The notes under the pieces: model-generated
The model's database searches: none
What the model was told of the DNA's origin: nothing
The model's input: only the letters and a program-made list of their open reading frames with translations
Made by a program: the position numbers and the translations under genes
Origin: Clavaria fumosa
Taxonomy: Eukaryota; Basidiomycota; Agaricomycetes; Agaricales; Clavariaceae
Direction of reading: 5' to 3'
Length of the DNA: 64,000 nucleotides
Assembly (NCBI GenBank): GCA_951802425.1
Contig: OX637796.1
Span: 4,340,001 to 4,404,000, forward strand
Part shown: positions 1-10,670 of the stretch, in pieces
Numbering within the stretch: the stretch's first letter is position 1
Layout: each line of letters begins with the position of its first letter

Positions 1-1
1 C

Positions 2-76
2 GGTCTACCTGCCAGCACCGAAGCCGTGCATGCAGACCAGACTGACAAGGGCAAGGAGAACGGAGTAGCTGGCTAA
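2..76 (+). CDS. Possible 3' end of a truncated gene
   Basis: One frame is open from the window edge to a TAA at 74-76. It encodes a short charged tail ending in DKGKENGVAG. The composition looks coding-like, but only about 24 residues are visible and no domain can be recognised. It may be chance. Confidence 0.3.
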   Translation, partial: GLPASTEAVHADQTDKGKENGVAG

Positions 77-556
77 TGAACAGAGCATCGTGAATGGAAA
101 ACAGCGGTGATTCTGAACGGTTCCCATCTCTCATTCTTTGTGCATTTTGGACGGTTGTTGCATGATGATATCTCTTTCTCCTTCCCTCTCTCCTACACGC
201 ACATGCATTTTTTCCCTCGGCTGAAGCATTATTCATTGGACTTCGCTTCGACCATAGGACTGGTTTCTGCGTTGTTAATCACTTCCACAAAGACCTTCTG
301 GTGACATGTAACGACACTCTAGTTAGCGCAAAGTGTCCCTGCGGACACGATATGATTCCTCACACCCATTCTAATATAGGTCCATACGGGCAAAATTGTA
401 ATGATGTTTCGTCCGTTGACCGTAGGGTAATGCAGTGACATCCAATGACATTGAAACACCGATTCCGCATGATCCATTGCTACCTTATCAGGTAAATACA
501 GCCGTAGCGAGTCGAGCGTTTCGTCACGAATAGTCACCAGTGGTCGAGGTTAAGAC
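77..556. other. Intergenic, no gene seen
   Basis: Only short open frames without recognisable similarity. It separates the left-edge fragment from the stop codon of the minus-strand kinase. Confidence 0.5.
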
Positions 557-2147
557 TCACCAAGCATGGGGTACAGGCACCGTCCCTGAGCGAGCATGAG
601 GGAAGATTTCATGGAGCCGCTCGGCCAGAGTCTTTCCCTGCAGACGTCGGCTGGCGTTCACCACAGTACCTGTCTCCTCTCGTTCCACCGGGTAGTCTTC
701 GGGTAAAAGGACGGGGGGCTCGGACGCGAACCACGGGTGTCTCAGCGCGTCTCTGGCACGGAGGCGCCGGTTGGACGGATAGACAAGGAAGCGGTGCAGT
801 AGGTCGAGTGCGTACGGCTCAGCGGGTTCTACCGGTGGGAAGTGCACGTCCGTCTTATCCAGAGCGGGTTCGGCTATCGCAGGACAAAGATGAGGGAGGA
901 AGGTGGATAGCTTGACGGGCTGGGCCGGTAAGAAGTCAAGCTTTGATGCGTCTGGCAGCTTACGAAACTCCTGGGAAAGTAAAACAAGTGTTTAAAGTGT
1001 GTCAGCGGCACAGGCTAAAATCGGAGCAGGCGAAGAAGTCGCTTGCAGGCCAATTTTCCTCGGAAGGCGTGCCGCGCCTCTTGAAAATGGTGGATATGAT
1101 GCCCAAGGCGCCGAAACCATGCGGTGGTTCGAAAAGGGCATCTCGGCGCCATCTCAGCGACGGATTGAATAACGTGCTTTTGAGCATCACAAATGGCCGT
1201 GGTTCCCTTTCTATTTCTTGTTCCACATCGGGACTGTCCGTATCATCATCGTAATCGAGAACTTGTCTTAGAGGGGTGAAAAATTCCGCTATAGTTGCTC
1301 CTAGACTCCACAAATCAACAGCAAATGCATCGTATGACAACGGGGCAAAGAATAGCTCGGGGGCACGATAGCCGCTTGGATGGAGGCGTTAGTCGGAACT
1401 TCGCAACTGACTAGGTTGATCTTACCCGGTGGAAACCTCAAAATACATGGGTCTATCAGGGAATTCTGGCCAAAGGTCGTCCTTCAAGGTAGCTCGGTCT
1501 TCACCAGACGTCCATGCGACTCCGAAGTCCAGAAGCTTTACGCACCCAGCAGTGGTGAGCTGGACGTTGTCAGGCTTCATGTCTCGATGTGCGACCGAGT
1601 GGTCGTGCAAGTATGCGAGCGCGGAGGTTATCTGGAAGATGATGGATTTGGTTAGGATAAGGAATTGTTGTTCGTTCGTCGATGGAGAGTCCGAGAAGGA
1701 GTAGAGTTCATGAGGCGAAAACGCAGGTAAGCAGAGGAGCTCAGCAAGAGAGGTGGCAATATATGGCATCCAGAAGCAGAGCTCGTCCAAATCGCGTCGG
1801 ACGCTGCGACCGAGCACAGAGACGACCTGCAACATCAGTTGAACATGACAGCGTCCCGTAGAGGCAATGAAGACGGACATTTTCATGAGAGATGCGAGAC
1901 AGCACTCTAACCTCTTTCACAATGTCGTGCGGCTCATTAAATACCGAGCGAGATAGCGAAGCGCATTTCTTAACGAGCCAGAGCACAGAGCCGTCGGACT
2001 TGGTTGTGCGTACACGAGTGACTCTGGAGAACCTACTTCCAGGGCAATCGACTTCGTCCTGAGAAAGTCTAGGTAAGGCATAATAACTCGAAGAACAATT
2101 TCGCTCACCAGCGCAGTGACTTCGAAGTCATTGAGCTTGACCTTCAT
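557..2147 (-). CDS. CDK-like Ser/Thr protein kinase (CMGC group)
   Basis: A multi-exon protein kinase. Reading from the start, the glycine loop is poorly conserved. It is followed by the lysine segment (LVKK), a cyclin-kinase-like helix (NEPHDIVKEV), catalytic loop HRDMKPDN, metal-binding DFG (LLDFGVAW), then GYRAPELFF (APE) and the DLWSLG segment. The C-terminal lobe ends in a basic/acidic tail (ending PVPHAW). HRD, DFG and APE are all present, so it should be active. ATG at 2145-2147 was preferred because the longer upstream frame starts only at TTG. Introns were placed after TAL, after HEN and before SGYRAPE. An acidic insert lies between the APE and the C-lobe helices. Fungal CAK/Csk1-type kinases look similar, but the exact subfamily is not settled. 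The gene diverges from the ankyrin gene, with 67 bp between the two ATGs. Confidence 0.85.
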
Positions 2148-2214
2148 TTTGCAAGACGCAAAGCAGTTCTTAGCTGCACCGCCACTCCACTCTTGTCTTG
2201 TCCTTGAAATCCAG
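2148..2214. promoter_or_regulatory. 67 bp bidirectional intergenic region
   Basis: Only 67 bp separate the ATGs of the kinase (minus) and the ankyrin protein (plus), so promoters and 5' UTRs must overlap or lie within the neighbouring gene. No TATA box was identified. Confidence 0.5.
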
Positions 2215-3053
2215 ATGGCAGAGGGTGCCAATATCCGTGCGTTCTTCCTTTCATCGTATTCAGCGGTTCTATTTATTTATTCTTTGGGACCTAAGATGAG
2301 CGCCTATTCGCGGCCGCTCGGTCGGACGATGAGGAGATGCTGCTCGAGGTCCTTGACGCTCCCAATCTCAATATAAATTTCCAGAATGGGTCTGTACGCA
2401 ATCCCATTGAGCTACAAAAACTGCTGACCTACGTCTGATACAGTATGGGTAACACAGGTCGGTGCTGTATATACTTCAGCCTTGGGACGCTGCTGATGCA
2501 CGGCGTCGTAAGCACTCCACCTTGCGTGAGCTGGCAACCCTTGCATTTCGCTTCCGCATTCAAAAGCGTCTTGTTCATCAATCTAGTGCCTTGCATGGTT
2601 CTATCAATGTCCTCGAACACATCCTGTCACACAAAGATTGCGACGTGGATCCCATCAATTTTATCGAAAAAGTCACTCCTCTGCATCTGGCCATCCGAAT
2701 AGATGACGAAGAGATTAGAATATTTGTTGTGCGGTCTCTATTAGATGCAGGTGCAGATATTAGGTCTGCGGAATCTCTTCACTCAGGATATGAAGCTATG
2801 CTGACTAATCTTCGAATCGCATAGCATCAAGGACAAGCACGGGCAGACTGCGGTTAATCTCGCGGAGCGCCATCCCGAGGTGCTCAAGCTCTTCGCGACG
2901 GTCCAGGCGGAGAAAGGTATTTCCAAAGACGATGTCGCGGACGGTGAGTCGAGGTCTTCACCGTCATTGTTCTCGCGGATCTCATGGTTCGCTGCCATAA
3001 ATCCAGACGATGACGATGGTGATGCGAGCGCATCAGGGTCTGGCTCAGAGTAG
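2215..3053 (+). CDS. Small ankyrin-repeat protein with acidic tail
   Basis: Seven exons: 2215-2236, 2296-2389, 2444-2457, 2513-2525, 2587-2763, 2825-2943, 3007-3053. They sum to 486 nt and encode 161 residues. All introns are GT-AG, 54-63 nt, and join in phase. The protein begins MAEGANIHERLFAAA and holds three to four ankyrin repeats (GNTALHLAALHGSINVLEH, then TPLHLAIR and HGQTAVNLA). It ends in an acidic Ser/Asp tail (DDDDDGDASASGSGSE). Size and layout resemble small fungal ankyrin proteins of the Yar1 / S. pombe C105.02c type. A protein-binding or chaperone role is inferred from the family only. Exons 3 and 4 are just 14 and 13 nt, and the repeat reads correctly only when both are included. 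Convergent with HTS1 downstream. Confidence 0.88.
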
Positions 3054-3161
3054 GGTTAGACCCAAGACCATAGCACTGGCAGTGTAGCGAATTTTTACCC
3101 AAAGCGACCGCCTGTTGCTACCGCAGATCACAGCTTGCCTCTAAGTAACTGATTTCTACTA

Positions 3162-5346
3162 TCATTTCCCATACGACCGCTCCCCGGCTCTCAGCCAATC
3201 TATCAATTCATCTCGCTTCACCTTTATGCCCTTGTCTGAAGACTCGACCTTCACCTTTTTACCATCCTGCATTGTCCATCTTTGTTCTTTCACGGTGACG
3301 AGGCCTTCCTTGAGTTCGTCCCCTCCCAAGATGATGGCGAAAGGAACCTCGTCCTTCTCCCCAGCTGCAAACTGCGCAGGCAACTTGGGCTTATTCTTGG
3401 CAAGGAAATCCGTCTGTGAAAGCGCGTAAGAGAAGAAGAACTCAAATTCAAAACGTAGCACCTTGATCCCGGCTTCGCGCAGCTCTCTCACGAGCTTCAC
3501 CCTCTCCTGCAATAAGCCATCGCCAGCAGCCATAACGTACACTGTCGTGTCCTTGCTCCGCATCCCCTTCTCCACCCATTTGGGCCAGAGCAGCGCAAAA
3601 ACCCGGTCCATACCGATGCTCACGCCGACGCAAGGCAAGTCCGTGCCTTTCTTCCCCTCCGCGGCGGCAGCCGTCGTCAGCATTCCGACAAGGCCGTCGT
3701 ATCGCCCGCCCGCAGCGATCGACCCGACTCCCACCTGGGATTCGTCTGTCTCCTCTTCCTCTGCGTTGGCAGGCGCTTTCGGCTTTTTGGGAGGTTTCTT
3801 AGCGGGATTGGCGGCATCGCCTCCCGTTGTCGGCAGGTTCGCGTCGGCTTTGAAGCCAGGTGGCGCCGACGCCTCAACGATCGCCTCGTAAATGATGCCG
3901 GTGTAATAGTCCAATCCTCGCGCAAGGGAAAGATCGAACGAGATCTTTACGATGGGTCACTGGGTGCCAAGGTAACCCACATCACATCGGAGGACTTACC
4001 CTCTCCAGTACCTCATAAGAGGAGAGGAGCGTGAATAAGATTCTCATCTCCTCTAGACCCACCATCGCACTCGCGTTGGCCATTAGAGCTTTATCGGCTG
4101 TCAGCTGTTTAAGGAGGCCTGGTCCGCCTACACAGCATAATCAGTATACGGCGAACCGGCCAAGATCAAAAACAAACCCTTGTGCTTAACATATTCTCCA
4201 ATTTTATCGGCAGTAGCAGGATCCAGGCCCTTTTCTTCAGTCATTTCTTTCTTTACCTCTACCCACGGTAGCTATCGTAGTGATCAACACACGCTAACTA
4301 TCGGAATGGATTATGCGCACCTTATCTAGCTTATCTACCGCAGATGATATTGTGCGTATTTTTTCTGGTGGGACCCCGCATACCTCAAAGATTCCATCCA
4401 ATAATTTGCGGTGATTGATCTGTGCAACAGGAGAATGTCTGCCCAATGCATCACAGGGCAGTGCGTGGACGTACTTTCAGGGTGAATTCACCAATCTCAA
4501 GCCTCGCTAGAATGGTGCATACTAGACTTATGACTTCAGCATCGGGGATCATTGGATCCCATACCCCTGAGATATCAAAATCCTGTCGGTCTTCCATTCA
4601 GCGAACAAACGCCCGCGCAAACGCGACAGAAACACGCACCGCCTGCGAGAACTCCCGCATGCGGCCTTTAGACATGACGGGATTGTCGCGTCGATAGACC
4701 TTGCCGATCTGCCACAGCTTCGACGCTGTGTTCGTGGCGCCGTTCATCGCCAAATAGCGCGCGAGGGGCACGGTGTGGTCGTATCGCAGCGAGAGCTGCT
4801 CGCCGCCCTGGTCCATGAGGTCGAATATCAGCTTGGCGTCCTCGCCGTATTTCCCCGTCAGGATGTCCTTTCGCTCGAAGACGGGGGTGTCGAGGCAGCT
4901 TCCGCCATACAATGTGAAGCAGTCCTTGACTATGCGCTCAACGTGCTCGCGACAGAGCATCTCTCCAGGCCCGTAGTCGCGCGTGCCCTGTGTTTCCCTC
5001 CTTCAACCAAGGTGAATGACCATTTAGCATGGGATGTACGCACCTTGCCTGTCTTGAGCAGCAAACGGTCCCTCTTCTTGCTAGCGTCCTTTGAAGAGCC
5101 ATCAACTTTTGACAGCGCCAACGTCTTCTTCAGGTCGCTCAGTCTCTGCCTGGCTTCGTCGATTACTGCCTGATCAGCTTTCTCTAGTTTGAGCTGGTTG
5201 AACAGAGCGGTTTGCCGAGTGACTTCGTCGGCGAGAGAAACTGTAGAAGCCATTGCCAGTGTAAACACGCCTCTAGATAGGTTGTTACTGTGTGGTACTG
5301 GTAGTGTACGAAGTGCAAAATGAGCGTATCTAAATCTCGCAAGCAT
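3162..5346 (-). CDS. HTS1: Histidyl-tRNA synthetase, cytosolic/mitochondrial
   Basis: Class II aminoacyl-tRNA synthetase that charges tRNA-His using ATP. Visible landmarks in order: a WHEP-like N-terminal helix hairpin ([19 protein letters not shown]), motif 1 region ([19 protein letters not shown]), motif 2 ([10 protein letters not shown] ... YRRDNP), the HisRS-specific GLDYYTG and AAGGRYDGL blocks, motif 3 (GVSIGMDR) and the C-terminal anticodon-binding domain. A Lys/Pro/Glu-rich insert separates the two HisRS blocks. Introns include 5043-4988, and others lie around REFSQA/DFDISG, LK/INHRK and KLDK/LPWVEV. Two in-frame ATGs exist. ATG 5253 gives the cytosolic-looking [10 protein letters not shown] start. 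ATG 5346 adds 31 residues rich in Arg, Leu and Ser and poor in acids, as in a mitochondrial presequence. This matches the known dual use of one HTS1 gene in yeast. Confidence 0.95.
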
Positions 5347-6616
5347 GCACCCTGCAGATCGTGACTCGACTACATCAAGCCATCATGAAAACGTGATTTT
5401 TTCTCAGCTTGAGATGGTCAAGGAAGTCGAGTAAATCTTTGATGGCTCAATGACTAGAATCACGCGTAAAATCGGCCATGTACACGAGTGGGTGGGTAAA
5501 TTTGAGCAATGTAACTGTGCGAAGTGAGGTGGAGTGAACTGTTTGAATGAGAAGGGATGCAATGGGCGAGAGCGGAAGGGTGAGTGATTTCTTTTCCAAC
5601 GGCTGACCATAGAATAAATCCATGGGGGTATGGACCTTGCTCAGTGGGCAGCGGCGGCATGCATCGCCAGCGGTCTCTCTGCACGCGCATCATTGACTGG
5701 ATCAGCATGTCAGCAAGGGTTCTTCTGCACACGGCCTCACGTTCAGCCGAGTTGGTGACTTCCAGGGATGCACCAACCTCCAGCAGGTCGTCGAGCAGGC
5801 AGATATTGTGGGTGAGAAATAAACCGATGGGGTGTGGTATTGGATGACGACTACGCCGCTTCCGTCAAGCGTCGGACTCATCTAGAAGCTGGAGCCATCG
5901 ACGGCGTAGACCTTAGGTTTGCCTAGTGGTTGAACCAAGGCAATGTCCTCTGGTGTCGCGAGCTAGCCTAGTTCGTGAGCAGCATCGGCTCGGTAGTGGA
6001 TGCAAACGATGGAAAGTCTCTTGTTCCTCGACGCGAAACGACGGCGAAGTCATCCAGTTAACTGTTAAGCTCAGGCCCGGGTGTGCTGGACATTGAAGAG
6101 AATTTCTCATGTGAGCAACTTGTATTTCTCATTTCTCGGCGGCAAATCAAGCAATATTTCCTGAAAGTAGGCACTGGGAACCGGCTCCGACATAAGCCCG
6201 ATTAGGCCCATGTTGAGCCTGAAAGTACGGCCGGGCGTTCTTTGGGCAATATTTTCTCACCACGCTGCACTGTTGCCTCCCCTTTTATGTGGTTCCGACT
6301 TCGTTGGATGCAGTTCACCTCTCAATAGTCTCCGAACCAGCGAAATCCTCAGGTCCAGACCGTGTCTAACTGGCCTTGGGGTCGAACCTTCCCATTCTGC
6401 GTCCGGTGTGAAGAAATTGCCGGGCTAGACGTTCAGCGCTGAATGCCATGCACCCAATCACAATTGAAATATGCATCATACCCGCCCTGGTCCACTTTTA
6501 ATTTAGGTTGTTTTCACAGGGAAAATGATGGCCCTGACTATCTGGATCACATAAAGAGGAGCTGCGGAACACTTCCGAAGTCTGCAGCTCCTTCCACCTG
6601 GACAAACCCTCCCAAC
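5347..6616. other. Intergenic region upstream of nuclease gene
   Basis: No intact gene. The minus strand carries coding-like fragments at about 5560-6040, listed separately. 6041-6616 contains the presumed promoter and 5' UTR of the S1/P1 nuclease, and nothing else was recognised. Confidence 0.5.
5560..6040 (-). pseudogene. Coding-like remnant of unidentified gene
   Basis: Two adjacent minus-strand stretches have protein-like composition. About 6035-5888 reads IHYRADAAHELG, a TAG stop, then TPEDIALVQPLGKP and ends KVYAVDGSSF-stop. About 5850-5570 reads LTHNICLLDDLLEVGASLEV and continues through SAEREAVCRRTLADML to about WSAVGKEI. They are interrupted by stops that I could not remove with convincing introns. 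Family not recognised. It may be a decayed gene or an unresolved multi-exon gene. Confidence 0.3.
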
Positions 6617-7989
6617 ATGAAGACCACTTGCTTTTTCCTTGGCGCTTTTCTTCTTGCAGAGCGTGCCGCCGCCTGGGGTCCTCTGGGCCATTCGGCTGTC
6701 GGCTATATTGCCATGGAGGTGCCTATTATCGCCAATGGCAGGTGCGATCTAACCCGCGTTTGAAGTTCTTGGCTCCGAATGCCGCCGACTTTGTCAAGAA
6801 AACCGTCGAAGACAGATATAAGAATAACCTTGGTCTTGCCGCCAATGTAATTCTCTTCCGCATAACCCGTTCTATTGCTCATTATTTGTATCTCAGTGGG
6901 CGGACGGTGTTCGCACATTGCCACTGTACCATTGGTCGGCTCCATGGCACTTCATCGACGCCGAAGGTACGTACACTTGGACGCAATATAATATCCCTAA
7001 GCGCGAAATGTAACGATGCGCCTTCTGTAACAGACCACCCGAAAGAGGGTTCTTGCTCCGTTTTACAAAAGCGTGATTGCGGAAAAAGTGGCTGCATCTG
7101 TGAGATACGATTTTATTGCGCGGCTTCACTGTACCCACATTTCAATCAGTGACCGCTATTGCCAACTATACCCAACGAGTCAGTGACACTTCACTGGACG
7201 AACACGAGACCCGTGAAGCCCTCTACTTCCTCGACCATGTATGCTTGTTCTGTGGTCCTCATACGTTATAGTTGACTGGTACTTTACTAGTTCATAGGCG
7301 ACATTGGCCAACCCCTCCATGTTGAGGCCTTAGAACGTGGTGGTAATCTGATTCACGCAAAGTGCCATAGGAGAACAGACAAACTGCATGCAGTCAGCAC
7401 TTTTTTCTGTTGTCGAAAACATGCGCAAAAACTTTTTTTTAACTAGATCTGGGACACTGGCCTAATCAAGACCTTGGTGAATGCCGATTACTCCGGCTCA
7501 GATGAAGAATGGGCCAGCGCATTGGTCAAGGAGATCAAAACCGGAAACTACAAGGACGCTTCTGCAGGATGGATTAGCTGCGCGAGTTCCCTGGACCCCC
7601 TCTCTGCTCATTATAGCCTTGAGACAGACGTCCAAACTCTTCTCGCCTCCCCTTATTCTCGAGATATGGTCGACAGTCTCGCTTGTCCTTTAGTGTGGGC
7701 AAAAGAGTCAAACGCTCTAGATTGTGTGAGTATGGCGGCTTTGAAGCTTGCGAAGTGATTCTGAGATCATCTTTTTTGATAGTCAAACGTTTTCAACTAT
7801 GAAGAGGGTGAAGACCTCTGCGTAGGCCCTTACTATGATACCAACATCGTTGTGGTAAGACAAATGATCATCACAGAGTCTATGCATCTTAGTTATTCTT
7901 CACAGATTAACGAGCAGATCGCCAAGCAAGGATTCCGTCTCGCTGCATGGTTGAATATCATTTTCGATGGTAGTGCATCCCTTCCTTGA
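6617..7989 (+). CDS. Secreted S1/P1-type zinc nuclease
   Basis: Nine exons: 6617-6718, 6766-6846, 6897-6966, 7034-7099, 7150-7238, 7291-7392, 7447-7725, 7783-7854, 7906-7989. They give 945 nt, 314 residues. A signal peptide (KTTCFFLGAFLLAERAAA) ends just before the mature N-terminal Trp of WGPLGH. This family uses that Trp and His as zinc ligands. The other ligands are also visible: Asp in NWADGVR, His in APWHFIDAED, His/Asp/His in DHFIGDIGQPLH, and His and Asp in LHAIWDTGL. All nine trinuclear-zinc ligands of nuclease P1 therefore appear to be kept. The enzyme cleaves single-stranded DNA and RNA to 5'-nucleotides outside the cell, which suits phosphate and nucleotide scavenging. The last exon reads through its last possible donor to TGA at 7987, giving a C-terminus (AAWLNIIFDG...) of normal family length. 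Confidence 0.92.
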
Positions 7990-9385
7990 AGATCTGCTCT
8001 GCTTTCTCTGCTGTAACCCATCTGCGTATTGCAACAGGTGTCATTTTTGACACCTGCAAACTCGATAGAATCTGTCAACCAGTTGTCTACAACAATTTGA
8101 AAGTGCAAAGAGCACGAAATGCTGGCGAGGTTATCCCAGCTACGCGTTGCGGTCCGCTGTATCGAGCTCCTGGCGCTCTGGCATCAACCACCTGGATGCG
8201 TAGCCTTAACCCCAGGACATTCTATAATAGGAGCACTGGCAGGACTTGCGTCCTTTCACGCAGTGTTTCTTTACACGCTCGTTTAAACTCTTTCCCTGAT
8301 GCCTGCGGCCCTTATTACTCATACGGAGCGCTTCTTCTATGTCGTTGGCATCAATCTGACATGAACATCATTGCCAGCGAGTCCCCCATCGTGAGCCCAT
8401 CGGCCTTGGATGTGGCCCTCTTCCTTGACGAAGGTCCCTCGACGCACGAGAATACAAAGCTCTCCCTTCGACCACGAGTCAAGGATCCCGTATGACGAAC
8501 TGAACGCGCCGAAGCTGAAACATTCCTTAAGAAGATGCCGGATAAAGCTTCCATAGATCTTTAAGCCCTAATCAACCCCAGGATGGATGAATTCACAACC
8601 GTGATGCTCCTTACACTGTTTTCTGATATTTTAAATTCCTCATCTAATCTGCCATCTGGCGCTCTCGAAGTTTCGGCTACACGACTTGGCGGGCTTTAAC
8701 ATGCACATTGAACTGCCCTCAGCCTAAGCGACTCGAACTCCCAGACCCACCATTAAAAGCTTAAACTCACCACCCAAGCCACGTCTTTCTCCTAGCCAAA
8801 TAACAAAGAGCATGCACATGAACAGACACCATTCTGCCTGTCCCACCGACACGATTCCGCAACCACATATTCCACAACTGCAGGGAGTACGATGCACACT
8901 GACACGTACTAACACGACCACTCACCGCCCGCAACACCAAAGGCTTACTTCCCATCGCAGAGTTCCTGCGCCTATCGGGGGCTTTTACCTCAACCGACAA
9001 GCCCAGAGAGCCACCACGACCACCAGACATCCCGGGCCTTGACCTATCAGACGCAGGGAGACAACACTCCGAACCCCCGGAACCACCATAAATAAATGAA
9101 CGACAACTACAGTACATCACACAATCACTTACCGAACTTCACGAATTTGCTGTTCAACGTTCAACCGTCATAGCTACACGTTGCGGTACATAAATGCTGA
9201 TTCAAAAAAAACAGTACCTGTTGTTCGCTGTACCGACTCAGTGCTAGCAAAGAACCGAACATTGGCCTGATGAAAGTCAACACCCTTCTCGCTGCAAACT
9301 GCAAAGGGCTCATTACCCTGGCATATCCCCTGCTGTTGCCTCCACGAGGACAACTATTACTCAGCTCGGCGGTTGAACGATGACG
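7990..9385. other. Intergenic, no supported gene
   Basis: An open frame at 7986-8495 follows the nuclease but does not look like the family's C-terminus. Other frames have no recognisable content. Probably the 3' UTR of the nuclease followed by non-coding DNA. Confidence 0.45.
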
Positions 9386-9515
9386 ACTTTGAGGATTGTG
9401 AAGTGATTCTAATCAAGGATTCCGTCTTGCTGGATGGCTGAATATCATCTTCGATGGCATTACATCCCTTTCACTCTGCTTGCTTTCTCTGTGATGACTC
9501 GTCTGCGTATGAACG
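9386..9515 (+). pseudogene. Relic of the S1/P1 nuclease 3' exons
   Basis: The stretch resembles the 3' end of the nuclease gene. Text near 9393 (GTGAAGTGATTCT) matches the intron at about 7750. 9412-9510 matches about 7925-8035, including the codons for FRLAxWLNIIFDG, the stop region and the following CTTTCTCTG...TCTGCGTAT. About 160 bp between the two matches is missing, so this is an internally deleted partial copy. It lies about 1.5 kb downstream in the same orientation. Confidence 0.65.
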
Positions 9516-9691
9516 TACGAGACAAAGATATCGATTTACATTGTTCGTAACAAACCATTCTCCTACAAGCGAACCAAAACTTGAACAAGAAACACAAAAC
9601 CTGAAGTACGGTACAACCAGCGAGATGCACACATGTGTAGAATTCGGCTGCTGCAATTTCGTAAGTGGGAAAGTAACGGTGTACACAAGCC

Positions 9692-10670
9692 CTAAAACAC
9701 CCCGCCTGCCGTCTTGTCTGCTACTGTCGCCGTAAGAATATCGTCACGTTTTCCGTGCTCACCAGCTTCAGCGGTGCTCAAGAGCTCAGTATCTGTGAGA
9801 AGGTGTCAGAAGTCGCCAGAGCAGCAGATGAATAGTACGCTCTGACCTCGTGGGAATTGATTTACCATGAAGCTCGAACAGAGGATCTCATTGTCTTCTC
9901 GATTTCCAAGACGCGCACTGGATTTCTCGATAGGCAAGGCCGAAGAGAGCTTCCCACCGTCATCCCGAGTTGCAAGATCCGCACTGAATTTATCGGTAGC
10001 GATACTCGAAGAGTGGAGGGCATCGCCATCCCGCTTTACGTAGGCAGCGCCTTCGCTAAGCCTGTCTTTGACGAGGCTCGAGGTGGGAAGTGCATTGTCA
10101 TCCCGCTTTTCATGGCCAGCGCTCGCACCGATCGTATCCGCGATGAGGCTCGAGATCAATAGCGCATTGTCATGCCGCTTTACATGCCCAGCGCTTGCAC
10201 TGAATTTATCCGCGACAACATCATCCCTCTTCACATTGGCGAGGTCAGCGACAGCGCCTGCTGGGGCATTCCGCCAATTAGTAGAAAGGCATATCGTACG
10301 GCTCCAAACTCACCCGTCACGATACCATTCGTTCCGCCGACTTTTGGTAACGAACGAGTCAGACAGTCTAACGTAGGCAAAGAGCGAGAGACACAAACAC
10401 TGCAAACCCCGTCTTCCCACAGAGATGACGTCGGCAGGGCGCAAATGCAAAATGTCGGCCCAGAAGCCTTCCCGCTTCTCCGGGATCGGATGAAGCCGGA
10501 TTGGAAAACTCGGGTCGACGGGAACTTCCGCATAAAGTCCGACTTGAGATTCTGAACGAAGCAGCATATTCGGAGAAGCACGTACGGAGAGGGTTTCCGT
10601 TTACTTCGAGGGGAAGAGCACGCACAGTGATAACACACGTAGAGAGGATTGAAAGGACAAAGAACTTCAT
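9692..10670 (-). CDS. Kex2-processed repeat peptide precursor (KEP-like)
   Basis: Four exons on the minus strand: 10670-10605, 10551-10314, 10260-9847, 9792-9692. They give 819 nt, 272 residues. Introns are 53, 53 and 54 nt, all GT-AG. The protein starts with a signal peptide (MKFFVLSILSTCVITVRA). A divergent pro-region (about residues 23-111) follows. The C-terminal part is built of ~24-residue imperfect repeats, each opening with a dibasic KR followed by an acidic pair. Lys-Arg pairs are at residues 112-113, 129-130, 153-154, 177-178 and 254-255, mostly in the form KR(D/H)(D/G). Two decayed units carry RDD (200) and RED (222). The body of each unit has Ala-Leu, then Ser-Ser, then D..(S)A. 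This is the architecture of fungal KEP secreted-peptide precursors cut by the Golgi protease Kex2. Released peptides would be about 15-22 residues long. Function unknown, and no cysteine framework or cyclisation enzyme gene was seen nearby. Confidence 0.72.

Noticed and set aside
3463..3891. 142-codon plus-strand open frame
   Set aside because: Antisense to the HisRS catalytic exon; no recognisable content.
7986..8495. 169-codon frame as a C-terminal extension of the nuclease
   Set aside because: The family ends near AAWLNxxFDG; the extension is low-quality text and needs one extra intron, while unspliced reading stops at once.
9471..9686. Minus-strand frame as a further exon of the peptide precursor
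   Set aside because: No KR units or matching repeats; the precursor ends at TAG 9692-9694.
10310..10567. Minus-strand frame with an EKRE site, considered as exon 2 of the peptide precursor
   Set aside because: Needs introns of only about 34-40 nt, while the alternative frame uses a GTAAAC donor, a 53 nt intron and stays open to the next exon.
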